In this document: positions 32,157 to 40,905 of the stretch, in pieces
Numbering within the stretch: the stretch's first letter is position 1
Layout: each line of letters starts with the position of its first letter
From: an uncultured Prevotella sp.
GTDB lineage: Bacteria > Bacteroidota > Bacteroidia > Bacteroidales > Bacteroidaceae
DNA: 64,000 nucleotides
Assembly: GCA_902800365.1 (NCBI GenBank)
Contig: CADCEF010000017.1
Coordinates: 24,262 to 88,261 of the forward strand
Direction of reading: 5' to 3'
The notes under the pieces: generated by a model
Database searches by the model: none
Told to the model about the DNA's origin: nothing
What the model saw: only the letters and a program-made list of their open reading frames with translations
Made by a program: the position numbers and the translations under genes

Positions 32157-33459
32157 ATGTTTTAATGATTGTGGTTCCGTATATATCAAACTCTTCTGAA
32201 TCTGTAATCAGAACATCATAGAATTCGCCTATTTTAAGATTAGCTTCCGAAGCAGGAATCAGTACCTCTGGATCAACCTCAGGCGAGCAGAACTCCGTAC
32301 GGCCGATATAATAATCGCCCTCAAGACGGTCGATAATTACCTTCAGCACCTTTCCCACCTTTTCGGCTTCAAGTTCCGTACTGATATTCTGTTGAATACG
32401 CATAATCTTATCAAGTCGCGACTGCTTAACTTCTTCAGGAACATCGTCCTCAAAGTTGTCAGCCGAATAAGTTCCTTCTTCCTCAGAATAGGCGAATGCT
32501 CCCATACGCTCAAAACGAGCCCATTTCACAAACTCCTTGAGTTCCTCAAAATCTTCATCTGTCTCACCTGGGAAGCCAACCATCAGGGTTGTGCGTATAT
32601 GGATACCTGGCACTTCCTCACGCATACGCTTAACCAACTCATAGGTTTCTTCCTTCGAAACGTGGCGACGCATACGGGTAAGCATATTATCAGAAATATG
32701 CTGCAGGGCAATATCCAGATACTTACAAACGTTTTTCTTCTCGCGAATCACGCGAAGCAGATCCCAAGGGAAATGTGTGGGATACGCATAATGCAAGCGA
32801 ATCCACTCTACGCCTGGAATATCAGCCATCTTCTCAATCAGCTCAGCAATATGCTGCTTACCATCGATATCGACACCATAGTATGTAAGTTCCTGGGCAA
32901 TTACATTAAACTCCTTTGTGCCTTGACCAACCAGATACCTAACTTCATCCAGGATTTCCTGCATGGGGCGACTCTGATGCTTACCCGTAATCAAAGGAAT
33001 AGCGCAATAGGCACAATGGCGATCGCAGCCCTCACTTATCTTGATATAAGCATAATGGCGTGGAGTTGTAATATGGCGTTTTCCTTCACAAGCGTTGAAA
33101 TCTTCGCCCTTCAGGTCTTTCAGCAACTGTTTATAGTTAAACTTTCCATACCATCCGTCAACCTCAGGTATCTCTTGTTCCAAATCGGCAAGATATCTTT
33201 CAGAGAGACATCCCATCACAAAGAGTTTCTCAATTCTGCCTTCAGTCTTAGCCTGCGCAAACTCAAGAATGGTATCAATGCTCTCCTCTTTTGCGTCGTT
33301 AATAAATCCGCAAGTATTAACTACAACAATCTCACCCTGAGGATCATCGCTGTCATGGGTACATTGATAGCCATTGGCCTCCATCAAACCCATCAGCATC
33401 TCGCTGTCAACAAGATTCTTAGAACATCCGAGTGATATAAAATCGATAGTCTTACTCAT
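32146..33459 (-). CDS. rimO: ribosomal protein S12 methylthiotransferase RimO
   Basis: 437 residues. UPF0004 domain (ISLGCSKNLVDSE; NTCGFINDAKEESI; MGCLSERY) supplies three Cys for the auxiliary 4Fe-4S cluster; the radical SAM motif is CDRHCAYCAIP; a C-terminal TRAM domain closes the protein (VIIDRLEGDYYIGRTEFCSPEVD in part). It adds a methylthio group to Asp88 of S12. Overlaps ftsY and the HU gene by about 10 bases on each side. Confidence 0.96.
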   Translation of the reverse strand: MSKTIDFISLGCSKNLVDSEMLMGLMEANGYQCTHDSDDPQGEIVVVNTCGFINDAKEESIDTILEFAQAKTEGRIEKLFVMGCLSERYLADLEQEIPEVDGWYGKFNYKQLLKDLKGEDFNACEGKRHITTPRHYAYIKISEGCDRHCAYCAIPLITGKHQSRPMQEILDEVRYLVGQGTKEFNVIAQELTYYGVDIDGKQHIAELIEKMADIPGVEWIRLHYAYPTHFPWDLLRVIREKKNVCKYLDIALQHISDNMLTRMRRHVSKEETYELVKRMREEVPGIHIRTTLMVGFPGETDEDFEELKEFVKWARFERMGAFAYSEEEGTYSADNFEDDVPEEVKQSRLDKIMRIQQNISTELEAEKVGKVLKVIIDRLEGDYYIGRTEFCSPEVDPEVLIPASEANLKIGEFYDVLITDSEEFDIYGTTIIKTYEQ

Positions 33460-34405
33460 TGAACAATGAATCTACAAACTGACGTTTATTAAACAACTGC
33501 AAATCTGTCATGCCTTCACCCAGTCCGATGTACTTTACAGGCACCTTGAGCTGATCTGAGATACCGATAACCACACCGCCCTTGGCAGTACCATCAAGCT
33601 TGGTTATAGCAAGTGAAGTAATCTGTGTAACAGCAGCAAACTGCTTAGCCTGTTCAAAAGCATTCTGTCCGGTAGAGCCATCAAGCACCAGCATCACCTC
33701 ATCAGGAGCCTCAGGCAGAACCTTCTTCATCACCTCCTTGATTTTCTTCAGCTCGTTCATCAGGCCGACCTTATTATGCAGGCGCCCTGCGGTATCTATG
33801 AGCACCACGTCGGCACCATTAGCCTTTGCACTTGAAAGGGTATCAAAAGCAACGCTGGCCGGGTCGCTACCCATCTGCTGCTTAACAACAGGCACTCCCA
33901 CTCTTTCGCCCCAGATACACAACTGTTCAACAGCAGCTGCACGGAATGTATCAGCGGCACCAAGATATACCTTTTTACCAGCCTGTTTGAATTGCCAGGC
34001 AAGTTTACCAATGGTAGTAGTCTTACCCACGCCATTAACACCAACCACAAGAATCACATAAGGCTTATGGTCGGAAGGCAAATCCCAATTATCGTTATCC
34101 TCAGAATTATTCTCTGCTAACAAATTAGCAATTTCGTCACGAAGAATAGTATTCAATTCAGATGTACTAACATACTTATCGCGAGCTACTCGCTCTTCGA
34201 TTCGCTCAATAATCTTCAAGGTTGTATCAACACCAACATCGCTGGTGATGAGCACCTCTTCAAGATTATCCAAGACATCATCATCGACCTTCGATTTTCC
34301 GGCTACAGCACGAGCCAGCTTATCGAACACACTCGTCTTGGTTTTCTCCAAACCCTTGTCGAGTGTTTCCTTCTTATCCTTACTAAAAAATCCAAATAAT
34401 CCCAT
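33452..34405 (-). CDS. ftsY: signal recognition particle receptor FtsY
   Basis: 317 residues: a short charged N-terminus, then the NG domain with G1 GVNGVGKTT, DTFRAAAVEQL, G3 DTAGRLHN and G4 TKLDGTAKGG, ending LGEGMTDLQLFN. It docks SRP-ribosome complexes at the inner membrane. The long acidic A domain of E. coli FtsY is lacking, as is normal here. First gene of an operon with rimO and both HU genes. Confidence 0.96.
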   Translation of the reverse strand: MGLFGFFSKDKKETLDKGLEKTKTSVFDKLARAVAGKSKVDDDVLDNLEEVLITSDVGVDTTLKIIERIEERVARDKYVSTSELNTILRDEIANLLAENNSEDNDNWDLPSDHKPYVILVVGVNGVGKTTTIGKLAWQFKQAGKKVYLGAADTFRAAAVEQLCIWGERVGVPVVKQQMGSDPASVAFDTLSSAKANGADVVLIDTAGRLHNKVGLMNELKKIKEVMKKVLPEAPDEVMLVLDGSTGQNAFEQAKQFAAVTQITSLAITKLDGTAKGGVVIGISDQLKVPVKYIGLGEGMTDLQLFNKRQFVDSLFNE

Positions 34406-34424
34406 ATTGCAATATTTTCGATTG

Positions 34425-34456
34425 CAAAGATAAGAATAATTTACGATACAGCCAAA
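34425..34456 (-). promoter_or_regulatory. ftsY operon promoter
   Basis: TATCTTTG (34432-34425 on the minus strand) and TTTG (34456-34453) are 20 bp apart. The -33 box lies in the T-run of the terminator that ends the upstream L28-L33 unit. Confidence 0.78.
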
Positions 34457-34488
34457 AAAAGAGGCCGCAAATTTCTTTGCGACCTCTC
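34454..34488 (-). terminator. terminator of the map-tsaD-cinA-L28-L33-DUF4295 unit
   Basis: On the minus strand GAGGTCGCAAA pairs with TTTGCGGCCTC around a 4-nt loop (one mismatch), then seven T residues follow. It starts 22 bp after the DUF4295 stop. Confidence 0.88.
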
Positions 34489-34509
34489 ATTTTATATAAT
34501 AAACGTGGA

Positions 34510-34668
34510 TTAGTTCTTAAAGAAGTCCTTAACAGCCTCGTTAGGAACCATCTGCTCATCAAAGATGTAAGCACCAGTCTTAGGGCTCTTAACCATCTTG
34601 ATTACCTTTGTGTAAGCGCGACCATCCTTTGAGCCTTCGTGGAGGGTAGCGACGGTTTTCTTTGCCAT
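34510..34668 (-). CDS. DUF4295 small basic protein, probable ribosome-associated protein
   Basis: 52 residues, too short for many ORF callers: it begins MAKKTVATLHEGSKDGR, contains KVIKMVKSPKTGAYIFDEQMV and ends KDFFKN-stop. This is the DUF4295 family, restricted to Bacteroidetes. It lies 12 bp after rpmG, which follows rpmB. The small size, basic charge and constant place with L28 and L33 point to a ribosomal or ribosome-bound protein. An extra large-subunit protein (bL38) has been reported in this phylum; I cannot say from the sequence whether this is it. Confidence 0.88.
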   Translation of the reverse strand: MAKKTVATLHEGSKDGRAYTKVIKMVKSPKTGAYIFDEQMVPNEAVKDFFKN

Positions 34669-34680
34669 ACTTCAATCGTA

Positions 34681-34872
34681 TTATTTAATCTCCTTGTGAA
34701 GAGTCATCTTCTTCAGGATTGGGTTATACTTCATCAGCTCCATACGCTCAGGCGTATTTTTACGATTCTTTGTAGTTACATAGCGGCTAATGCCTGGCAT
34801 ACCACTATTCTTGTGCTCGGTGCACTCCAGGATAACCTGAACGCGATTACCTTTTGCTTTCTTACTTGCCAT
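34681..34872 (-). CDS. rpmG: 50S ribosomal protein L33
   Basis: 63 residues: [19 protein letters not shown] begins the usual L33 fold, with [23 protein letters not shown] and HKEIK at the end. Only one of the four zinc-binding Cys positions of the C+ form is present (ECTE), so this is a zinc-independent C- form. It lies 4 bp after rpmB. Confidence 0.96.
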   Translation of the reverse strand: MASKKAKGNRVQVILECTEHKNSGMPGISRYVTTKNRKNTPERMELMKYNPILKKMTLHKEIK

Positions 34873-34876
34873 GATT

Positions 34877-35140
34877 TTAATCTCCTATCACTTTAATGTC
34901 CTTCCAGTCTACAAATCCTTTGGCAACAGCCTGCTTCAAGGCAGCATCCAGACCTACTTTGTTGATCATACGAAGACCAGCAGCGCTAATCTTCAACTGA
35001 ATCCAGCAACCCTCCTCTACATAGTAGAACTTCTTGCTGAAAAGGTTAACGTCAAAGCTTCTCTTTGTACGGTGCTTTGAGTGAGACACATTGCAACCTA
35101 TCTGTGCCTTCTTTCCTGTAATTTGACAAATCTTAGACAT
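34877..35140 (-). CDS. rpmB: 50S ribosomal protein L28
   Basis: 87 residues: [21 protein letters not shown] with the following [14 protein letters not shown] are typical of L28, and the [20 protein letters not shown] segment fits the C-terminal helix. It heads the ribosomal part of the operon. The 92-bp gap after cinA is A/T-rich; no clear TAnnTTTG is found, but ATTG-ended TAAAATTG near 35189 could be a weak box. Confidence 0.96.
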   Translation of the reverse strand: MSKICQITGKKAQIGCNVSHSKHRTKRSFDVNLFSKKFYYVEEGCWIQLKISAAGLRMINKVGLDAALKQAVAKGFVDWKDIKVIGD

Positions 35141-35232
35141 TTCTATCTACTTTTTACTTGTGATTTACAATTACACAATTTTATTGAGATTCAGATAATT
35201 ACACGACCGGAAAATATAATAATTAATATTTT

Positions 35233-35748
35233 TTAACCTTCTCGTACGGGTCTGGGGGCATCTTCCTCCTTCAAAAAGGCCAAAAACATCTCCATTGCGC
35301 GGTTTGTTGCGATAGCCAGATTGATGTCTCTACCATGATCCTCATCAACCTTCAAAGTCACCACGCGTTCAGGAGTTCCACAAGCCAGCCAGATGGTACC
35401 AACAGGTATCTCTTTTGTACCTCCAGTTGGTCCGGCAAAACCTGTTGCAGCAATAGCATAGTCTGTATTAAGGGCCTTACATGCTCCCTTCACCATAGCT
35501 ATCGCAACTTCCTCACACACAGCGGTTTTCTCTTCCAACACCTGATGGTCAACACCCAGAAGACTTTCTTTAATCTCGTTGACATATGAGATGATTCCAC
35601 CTTTGAAATACTTTGATGCACCAGGTACAGATATAATAGCTTCAGCTATACGTCCACCAGTACAACTTTCAGCGGTGCCAACAGTCTTCTCTGTTTCCCA
35701 GAGAATCTCACTCACCTCTCTACTTGTAATCTTACTTTCAAAATCCAT
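35233..35748 (-). CDS. CinA C-terminal-domain protein (nicotinamide-nucleotide amidase family)
   Basis: 171 residues, the PncC/CinA-C domain alone: TAESCTGGRIAEAIISVPGASKYFKGG (in parts), YAIAATGFAGPTGG and VGTIWLACG. The domain de-amidates NMN to nicotinic acid mononucleotide in pyridine nucleotide salvage. The N-terminal MoaB-like half of full CinA is absent. Lies 23 bp after tsaD. Confidence 0.92.
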   Translation of the reverse strand: MDFESKITSREVSEILWETEKTVGTAESCTGGRIAEAIISVPGASKYFKGGIISYVNEIKESLLGVDHQVLEEKTAVCEEVAIAMVKGACKALNTDYAIAATGFAGPTGGTKEIPVGTIWLACGTPERVVTLKVDEDHGRDINLAIATNRAMEMFLAFLKEEDAPRPVREG

Positions 35749-35771
35749 CTATTTAATTTTTTATGTTAATC

Positions 35772-36797
35772 TTACTTGAATGTCACTTTTGAGAATGCAG
35801 GAGCATCGATAGAACAGAACTCCTGATCCAGATACTTATAATAGCCCACGATACCTATCATGGCTGCATTATCGGTGGTATAGCTGAACTTGGGGATATA
35901 AATAGTCCATCCATAGCGTTTCTCAGCATCATAGAAAGCGTTACGCAATCCATTGTTGGCACTAACGCCTCCAGCCACAGCCACATGCTTGATACCAGTT
36001 TGTTTTACGGCTTTCTTCAGTTTCTTCATCAGGATATCCACAATCGTCCACTCAAGCGAGGCTGCAATATCCTCCTTATGCTTCTCGATAAAGTCGGGAT
36101 CCTCAGCTACCCATTTCTGCATAGAATACAGGAACGATGTTTTCAGACCAGAGAAACTGTAGTCGAGACCTGGGATATTAGGCTCAGCAAACTGATAGGC
36201 TTTGGGATTACCCTGACGAGCCAGTCTGTCGATAATCGGACCGCCTGGATAGCCTAGTCCCATCACCTTCGAACACTTGTCGATAGCCTCACCTGCGGCA
36301 TCGTCGATAGTCTGCCCGAGCACCTCCATATCGTTATAAGCATTCACCTTTACTATCTGAGAGTTTCCTCCAGATACCAACAGACACAGGAAAGGTAATG
36401 GTGGCTGATGCTGATCGTCTTCGCTTTCCTTGATAAAATGCGCCATCACATGTCCCTGCAGATGGTTCACATCAATCATAGGAATACCCAGCGAACGGGC
36501 AAATCCTTTGGCGAAACTAACGCCAACCAGCAATGATCCCATCAGTCCGGGACCACGGGTAAAAGCGATTGCCGTCAATTGTTCCTTAGTGATTCCTGCC
36601 TTTTTGATGGCCTGATCAACAACAGGAACAACATTCTGCTGGTGGGCTCTTGATGCCAACTCTGGCACTACCCCACCATACGCCTCGTGTACAGCCTGCG
36701 ATGCCGTTACATTCGACAGCAGAATACCATTCTTAAGTACTGCAGCCGAAGTATCGTCGCAACTCGACTCTATACCTAATATATATATATCCGGCAT
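35772..36797 (-). CDS. tsaD: tRNA threonylcarbamoyladenosine synthase subunit TsaD
   Basis: 341 residues of the Kae1/YgjD family. ILGIESSCDDTSAAV opens it; the metal-binding motif reads HLQGHVMAHF (HxEGH in E. coli); CLLVSGGNSQI, TIDDAAGEAIDKCS, AVAGGVSANNGLR and TDNAAMIG follow. It transfers the threonylcarbamoyl group to A37 of ANN-decoding tRNAs. Preceded by map across a T-rich 36-bp gap made of TTTTTTA-like words. Confidence 0.96.
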   Translation of the reverse strand: MPDIYILGIESSCDDTSAAVLKNGILLSNVTASQAVHEAYGGVVPELASRAHQQNVVPVVDQAIKKAGITKEQLTAIAFTRGPGLMGSLLVGVSFAKGFARSLGIPMIDVNHLQGHVMAHFIKESEDDQHQPPLPFLCLLVSGGNSQIVKVNAYNDMEVLGQTIDDAAGEAIDKCSKVMGLGYPGGPIIDRLARQGNPKAYQFAEPNIPGLDYSFSGLKTSFLYSMQKWVAEDPDFIEKHKEDIAASLEWTIVDILMKKLKKAVKQTGIKHVAVAGGVSANNGLRNAFYDAEKRYGWTIYIPKFSYTTDNAAMIGIVGYYKYLDQEFCSIDAPAFSKVTFK

Positions 36798-36833
36798 TAT
36801 TTTTTATTTTTTTATTTTTTTATTCTTTTATTT

Positions 36834-37700
36834 TTAGTACGTCAGTACTTCCACTCCATGTTCTGTCATCACCAAAGTATGTTCCCACTGGGCACTTGGC
36901 TGTTCGTCTTCCGAGATAACTTCCCATCCGTATGGGTCGTCGGCATCGATAAACACCTTCCAGGTACCCATGTTAATCATGGGCTCGATGGTGAACACCA
37001 TACCAGGCACCAGCAGCATACCTGTGCCGCGATGACCATAGTGGTTAACGTCGGGCTCCTCGTGGAATTTCAGTCCCACACCGTGTCCAGCCAAATCGCG
37101 AACGATACCGTAGCCATACTTCTTACAGTGCTTCTCGATGGCATGACCGATATCGCCCACAAAGCTATAGGGCTTAGCTGCCTCCATACCAATCTCCAGA
37201 CACTCTTTGGCCACACGCACCAATTGTTCCTTCTCGGGCGAAGTCTTGCCGATGATGAACATACGGCTGGCGTCGGCATAATAGCCATCAAGGATAGTGG
37301 TAAAATCAACGTTGATGATGTCGCCCTCTTCGAGCACATCTTCCTCTTTGGGGATACCATGACACACCACCTCGTTGATAGAGGTACATACGCTCATGGG
37401 AAATCCTTCGTAATTCAAGCAGGCAGGGATGCCGCCATTCTCCTCGCACACACGACGGCAAATCTGGTCGATCTCCAGTGTGTTCATACCGGCATGAATC
37501 TCGTTGGCCACTGCGTCGAGCACAGCGGTATTCACAACACCCGCCTTGCGGATGCCTTCTATCTGTTCAGGGGTTTTAATCAATTCACGTGTTGGCACCA
37601 GTTTGCCTTTATTCTCCCAATACATGATGGTTTTATCCATCTCCGTGGGCTCCTGTCCTGGCAGGCAATGCCATCTTTTCTTCTTATTAAAAGCACTCAT
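36834..37700 (-). CDS. map: methionine aminopeptidase, type I
   Basis: 288 residues. Metal ligands are in INVDFTTILDGYYADASRMF, GHGVGLKFHEEP, FTIEPM and QWEHTLVMTEHG. It removes the initiator Met co-translationally. A 40-residue N-terminal extension (MSAFNKKKRWHCLPGQEPTEMD) replaces the zinc-finger extension of some relatives. I chose the ATG at 37700; the longer frame to 37838 crosses the promoter. First gene of a six-gene unit. Confidence 0.95.
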   Translation of the reverse strand: MSAFNKKKRWHCLPGQEPTEMDKTIMYWENKGKLVPTRELIKTPEQIEGIRKAGVVNTAVLDAVANEIHAGMNTLEIDQICRRVCEENGGIPACLNYEGFPMSVCTSINEVVCHGIPKEEDVLEEGDIINVDFTTILDGYYADASRMFIIGKTSPEKEQLVRVAKECLEIGMEAAKPYSFVGDIGHAIEKHCKKYGYGIVRDLAGHGVGLKFHEEPDVNHYGHRGTGMLLVPGMVFTIEPMINMGTWKVFIDADDPYGWEVISEDEQPSAQWEHTLVMTEHGVEVLTY

Positions 37701-37727
37701 TTCACCTATTATATATATAATCGGGTG

Positions 37728-37759
37728 CAAAGGTACTGCAAATTGAGTAAAAATCCAAA
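37728..37759 (-). promoter_or_regulatory. map operon promoter
   Basis: TACCTTTG (37735-37728) and TTTG (37759-37756) on the minus strand are 20 bp apart. The start is expected near 37721, 21 nt before the ATG. Confidence 0.82.
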
Positions 37760-37819
37760 TTTTATTTGAGTTTATTTCATTTGACACAAAAATCGCGCTA
37801 TTAGAAAAGTATTTAGAGT

Positions 37820-37850
37820 AAAAAAAACAGCCGGACAAATTGTCCGACTG
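37820..37850 (-). terminator. terminator after the lipoprotein gene
   Basis: CAGTCGGACAA and TTGTCCGGCTG pair on the minus strand (one mismatch), followed by eight T residues. It begins 29 bp after the stop. Confidence 0.87.
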
Positions 37851-37878
37851 ATTTTTAGCTTATTATTAAGTCTGCAGA

Positions 37879-38397
37879 TTACTTGATGCGATGACGAGGA
37901 CGATCAATCTTCAGACTGTCATTTGCGCCTTCAACTCCACGGGTGCGATAGTGAGTGCCTCCCCAGTTGTAGTCTCTGTCGTACTTACGAGCAGTACTAC
38001 GCAACTCGAAGCTAACTTCCTTGTTTCCATCCCAGAAGCGGCCACGGAATCTACTTGAATTCAATGTGTAACTGCGAATTTCTACACGTGCGCCATCTTC
38101 GAAGCGTATATAAATTTTACCGTAATCAACATACCATTCGAAACGATACGGCTCGTAGTCGCGTGGTCCGTAGTAGTCAACCCAGAGTCCGTTACCCTCT
38201 GTATATGAGTTAGGATATCTAATGAATGTGATTTCCGACTCAACATATGACTCGCCATATTCATCAGCTATCGACATATTTCCTACCCAAGTGCCTTCCA
38301 GATCATAGGCTATCTCTTCATCGGTTTCGCATGATGTGAACGACAGTGTCATCATTGCCATCATGGCCATCATCAGTGTTGTGTAAAACTTCTTCAT
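37879..38397 (-). CDS. lipocalin-like small lipoprotein of unknown function
   Basis: 172 residues with a lipoprotein signal (MKKFYTTLMMAMMAMMTLSFTSC; lipobox FTSC). A run of about eight beta strands starting with LEGTWVGNM suggests a lipocalin- or META-like barrel. The tail is basic. Function unknown. It is alone between its own promoter and terminator. Confidence 0.74.
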   Translation of the reverse strand: MKKFYTTLMMAMMAMMTLSFTSCETDEEIAYDLEGTWVGNMSIADEYGESYVESEITFIRYPNSYTEGNGLWVDYYGPRDYEPYRFEWYVDYGKIYIRFEDGARVEIRSYTLNSSRFRGRFWDGNKEVSFELRSTARKYDRDYNWGGTHYRTRGVEGANDSLKIDRPRHRIK

Positions 38398-38450
38398 AAC
38401 TATACCCTTTCTATTTTTATTTGTTCGACATTCGATTAATTTTCTTGTTG

Positions 38451-38482
38451 CAAAGTTAAGTAATTCATTCCGCTCTCACAAA
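38451..38482 (-). promoter_or_regulatory. promoter of the lipocalin-like lipoprotein
   Basis: TAACTTTG (38458-38451) and TTTG (38482-38479) on the minus strand are separated by 20 bp. The -33 lies just past a GGAAAT/ATTTCC hairpin (about 38483-38513) that may end the HAD transcript. Confidence 0.8.
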
Positions 38483-38513
38483 GGAAATTCCATAAACTGC
38501 GATGGGGATTTCC

Positions 38514-39158
38514 CTATAGTAGAGAGGAAAGTTGGTTAAAGTCCATATTCCGATAGTCGGAAATCTGGATGTCGGACAGTTCACGAATAGCTTCTGCCGA
38601 ATTAGTGGTAGCCAGACCAACCACCGCCATCTGTGCGGCGCGGCCTGAGCGCAAACCATTGAAGCTATCTTCGAACACGATGCACTCATCGGTGCTGGCA
38701 CCTAAACGGGCGGCAGCCTTGAGATAGCAGTCGGGATCGGGTTTGCTGCGCTCGAAATCCTCGCTGGTGAGGATGGCATCAAACAGGTTCTTGAAATCGG
38801 GCTGATAACGATACACAGCCTGCATCTTAGGCAGATTCGAGCTGGTGACTACGGCCGTCTTCACGCCATGACTGCGAAGGTCGGCAATCATACGCTCGAA
38901 ACCTTCGATATAGTCGTAGTGCATCCGACTCTCGTACGCGTTCAGTCGCTCAGTAATAACCGCCTGCTCTGAGAGCAACGGTCCGCTGAACCACTGGTCG
39001 TAAATCTGCGTAAGCGTTTGTCCTTTAATCTCGTGTTCCAAACCCGGATGTTCGGGATGGTATAACCTACACTGAGAACCCCAGAACACAGTGTACTGGG
39101 GCTCAGTGTCGAATACGACGCCATCGAGGTCGAAAAGTGCGGCTTTAAATGGCTTCAT
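38514..39158 (-). CDS. HAD-family phosphatase (beta-phosphoglucomutase/sugar-phosphatase type)
   Basis: 214 residues. HAD motif I is FDLDGVVFDTE, motif II VTSS, the Lys and motif III/IV lie in RSKPDPDCYL and VFEDSFNGLRSG. The cap after motif I is of the small alpha-helical C1 type. The substrate may be a hexose or pentose phosphate. The ATG at 39158 overlaps the dipeptidase stop as ATGA; a GTG one codon earlier is possible. Confidence 0.9.
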   Translation of the reverse strand: MKPFKAALFDLDGVVFDTEPQYTVFWGSQCRLYHPEHPGLEHEIKGQTLTQIYDQWFSGPLLSEQAVITERLNAYESRMHYDYIEGFERMIADLRSHGVKTAVVTSSNLPKMQAVYRYQPDFKNLFDAILTSEDFERSKPDPDCYLKAAARLGASTDECIVFEDSFNGLRSGRAAQMAVVGLATTNSAEAIRELSDIQISDYRNMDFNQLSSLL

Positions 39159-40882
39159 CACTTCTTCTCCTCCTTTGGCATGATATACTTGTCGCCGGTG
39201 AGCTTGAGCAAGGCGCGCTTGTACTGCTCAGAGTAGCCAGGACGCTTTACGCGGGCGCCATGACCATAAGGCGAACGTTCAAAGTTACCGTTTGCATCTG
39301 TTGGCTTCACGGCCATATCGTTATACTTCACAATCAGGAAGAAGGCCAGTTTCTGCCAACGGGCAATCATCTCGTCACCCTTCTTACAGCTGTAGTTGGT
39401 GAGGAAGTTGATGCGCTCCTCGGCTGTAGGCAGAGCGAGAGCCTTAGCCTCAATCTCTGGCTGCAGCTTATCGTATGAAGCATCGAGCGAGTCGCGAACC
39501 TCCTTGAGCGATGGGAACATCATCGAGTAGCGTGGATAAACCATGTTGCTCACCCAGTTGCAAACCCAGAAAGCATTGTCCATCGAGAAGGTTACATCGT
39601 CGGCATTCTGCTCGGTAAAGCACTTAGGGCGACGAGTGATACAAGAATACATCGGGGTATAAGCCACCATGTTGCCATCGTCGTTACCGAACCAGAAGCA
39701 GGCACCTACCTCGCGAGGCATGCTTGAGCGCATCTGCGAGATGAAGCTCCAGGCAGTCTGCTGGGTAGAGATGGGGCGCTCGTTGGTCACCTCTACATCA
39801 TCCACCTTAAATGAGAGTGGTGATGGACGGTAAGGCATCTCGTAGATACCACCACCGATATTCTGGTCGAGTGCGAATGGTGTGTTCTCGTAGTGGTCGC
39901 GCATCGCATCGCGCAGATCCTGAAGGGTCACCTTCTTATTAGGGATAATCCACAGCGGCATCTCCTTGGCATCCTTCTCGAAACCGGCTGCATAAGGCAC
40001 ATACTCCGAGAAGTCGTCGGCAAAGCGATTGAAGAAGCTCCAAACGCGAGCCTCGCAGTAACGGCGACCAGAGAAGTCGGGAGCTGCATAGGCGGCGTTA
40101 TAACTGAAGTCGGCATCCTTACCGTCGAACCAGCCCATATTGCGGGCGTAGCTCACTACATTAGCCGAGCAAACCACCAGATTGGGCACAGGCTTCTTGC
40201 CGTTCACCGCATACTTCTTACCGAAGAGGTCCTTCATCTGCACCTTCACATAGCGGCCATCCAGGAACTTGGTGATACGACTCTGGTTGGCGTGAGCAGC
40301 CACAGCGTTGTCGGGAATGCGAACAGCCACCCAAACGGTGCGCTCCTTCGACTTGGTGCGGTCGGCGCCACAACCCATCATCTCCAGCATCCAGGCCTCG
40401 TCCTTATCGGCTACCGAGAAGGTCTCACCCTCAGAGTAGTAACCATACTGTTCTACCAGCGAAGTCATAATCTGCAGAGCCTCGCGGGCTGTTTTTGAAC
40501 GCTGCAGAGCGATGTAAATCAATGAACCATAGTCGATTACACCTGTAGAGTCGGCCATCTCCTCACGACCGCCAAAGGTTGTCTCACCAATGGTTACCTG
40601 CCACTCGTTAGAGTTACCTATTACGTTATAAGTCTCGGCAGCCTCGGCAATCTCGCCAAGATACTTGTTTGTATCCCACTCGTACACCTTGCGCATATCG
40701 CCAGGTTGATGCTTGGCTGCGGGATAGTGATAAAGGGGCATAAATGCACCATACGAGTCGGCATTATAAGTTACGAATACCGAACCATCGGCGCTGGCTT
40801 TCTTACCTACAATAAAATTAGTACATGCTGCCGCGTAGGTTGCTGCCAGCAGCATGCTTGACAAAATTAATTTTCTTTTCAT
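39158..40882 (-). CDS. secreted C69-family dipeptidase
   Basis: 574 residues. A signal peptide (MKRKLILSSMLLAATYAAA) leads to the nucleophile Cys at the start of CTNFIVGKKASADGS, as required for N-terminal-nucleophile C69 (PepD-like dipeptidase A) enzymes. GNSNEWQVTIGETTFGGREE and DEAWMLEMMGCG are also typical. It probably trims dipeptides in the periplasm. I chose the ATG at 40882 because it puts a signal peptide directly before the Cys. Confidence 0.9.
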   Translation of the reverse strand: MKRKLILSSMLLAATYAAACTNFIVGKKASADGSVFVTYNADSYGAFMPLYHYPAAKHQPGDMRKVYEWDTNKYLGEIAEAAETYNVIGNSNEWQVTIGETTFGGREEMADSTGVIDYGSLIYIALQRSKTAREALQIMTSLVEQYGYYSEGETFSVADKDEAWMLEMMGCGADRTKSKERTVWVAVRIPDNAVAAHANQSRITKFLDGRYVKVQMKDLFGKKYAVNGKKPVPNLVVCSANVVSYARNMGWFDGKDADFSYNAAYAAPDFSGRRYCEARVWSFFNRFADDFSEYVPYAAGFEKDAKEMPLWIIPNKKVTLQDLRDAMRDHYENTPFALDQNIGGGIYEMPYRPSPLSFKVDDVEVTNERPISTQQTAWSFISQMRSSMPREVGACFWFGNDDGNMVAYTPMYSCITRRPKCFTEQNADDVTFSMDNAFWVCNWVSNMVYPRYSMMFPSLKEVRDSLDASYDKLQPEIEAKALALPTAEERINFLTNYSCKKGDEMIARWQKLAFFLIVKYNDMAVKPTDANGNFERSPYGHGARVKRPGYSEQYKRALLKLTGDKYIMPKEEKK

Positions 40883-40905
40883 ATACCTTATTATATATAT
40901 AGGGG

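Noticed and set aside
36779-37720. ATATATAT runs before tsaD, map and the dipeptidase start as a regulatory motif
   Set aside because: Simple A/T dinucleotide runs are expected in gaps of this composition; no consistent position relative to promoters.
37701-37838. Longer methionine aminopeptidase from 37838
   Set aside because: The extension crosses a perfect promoter (37728-37759) and is not like the family.
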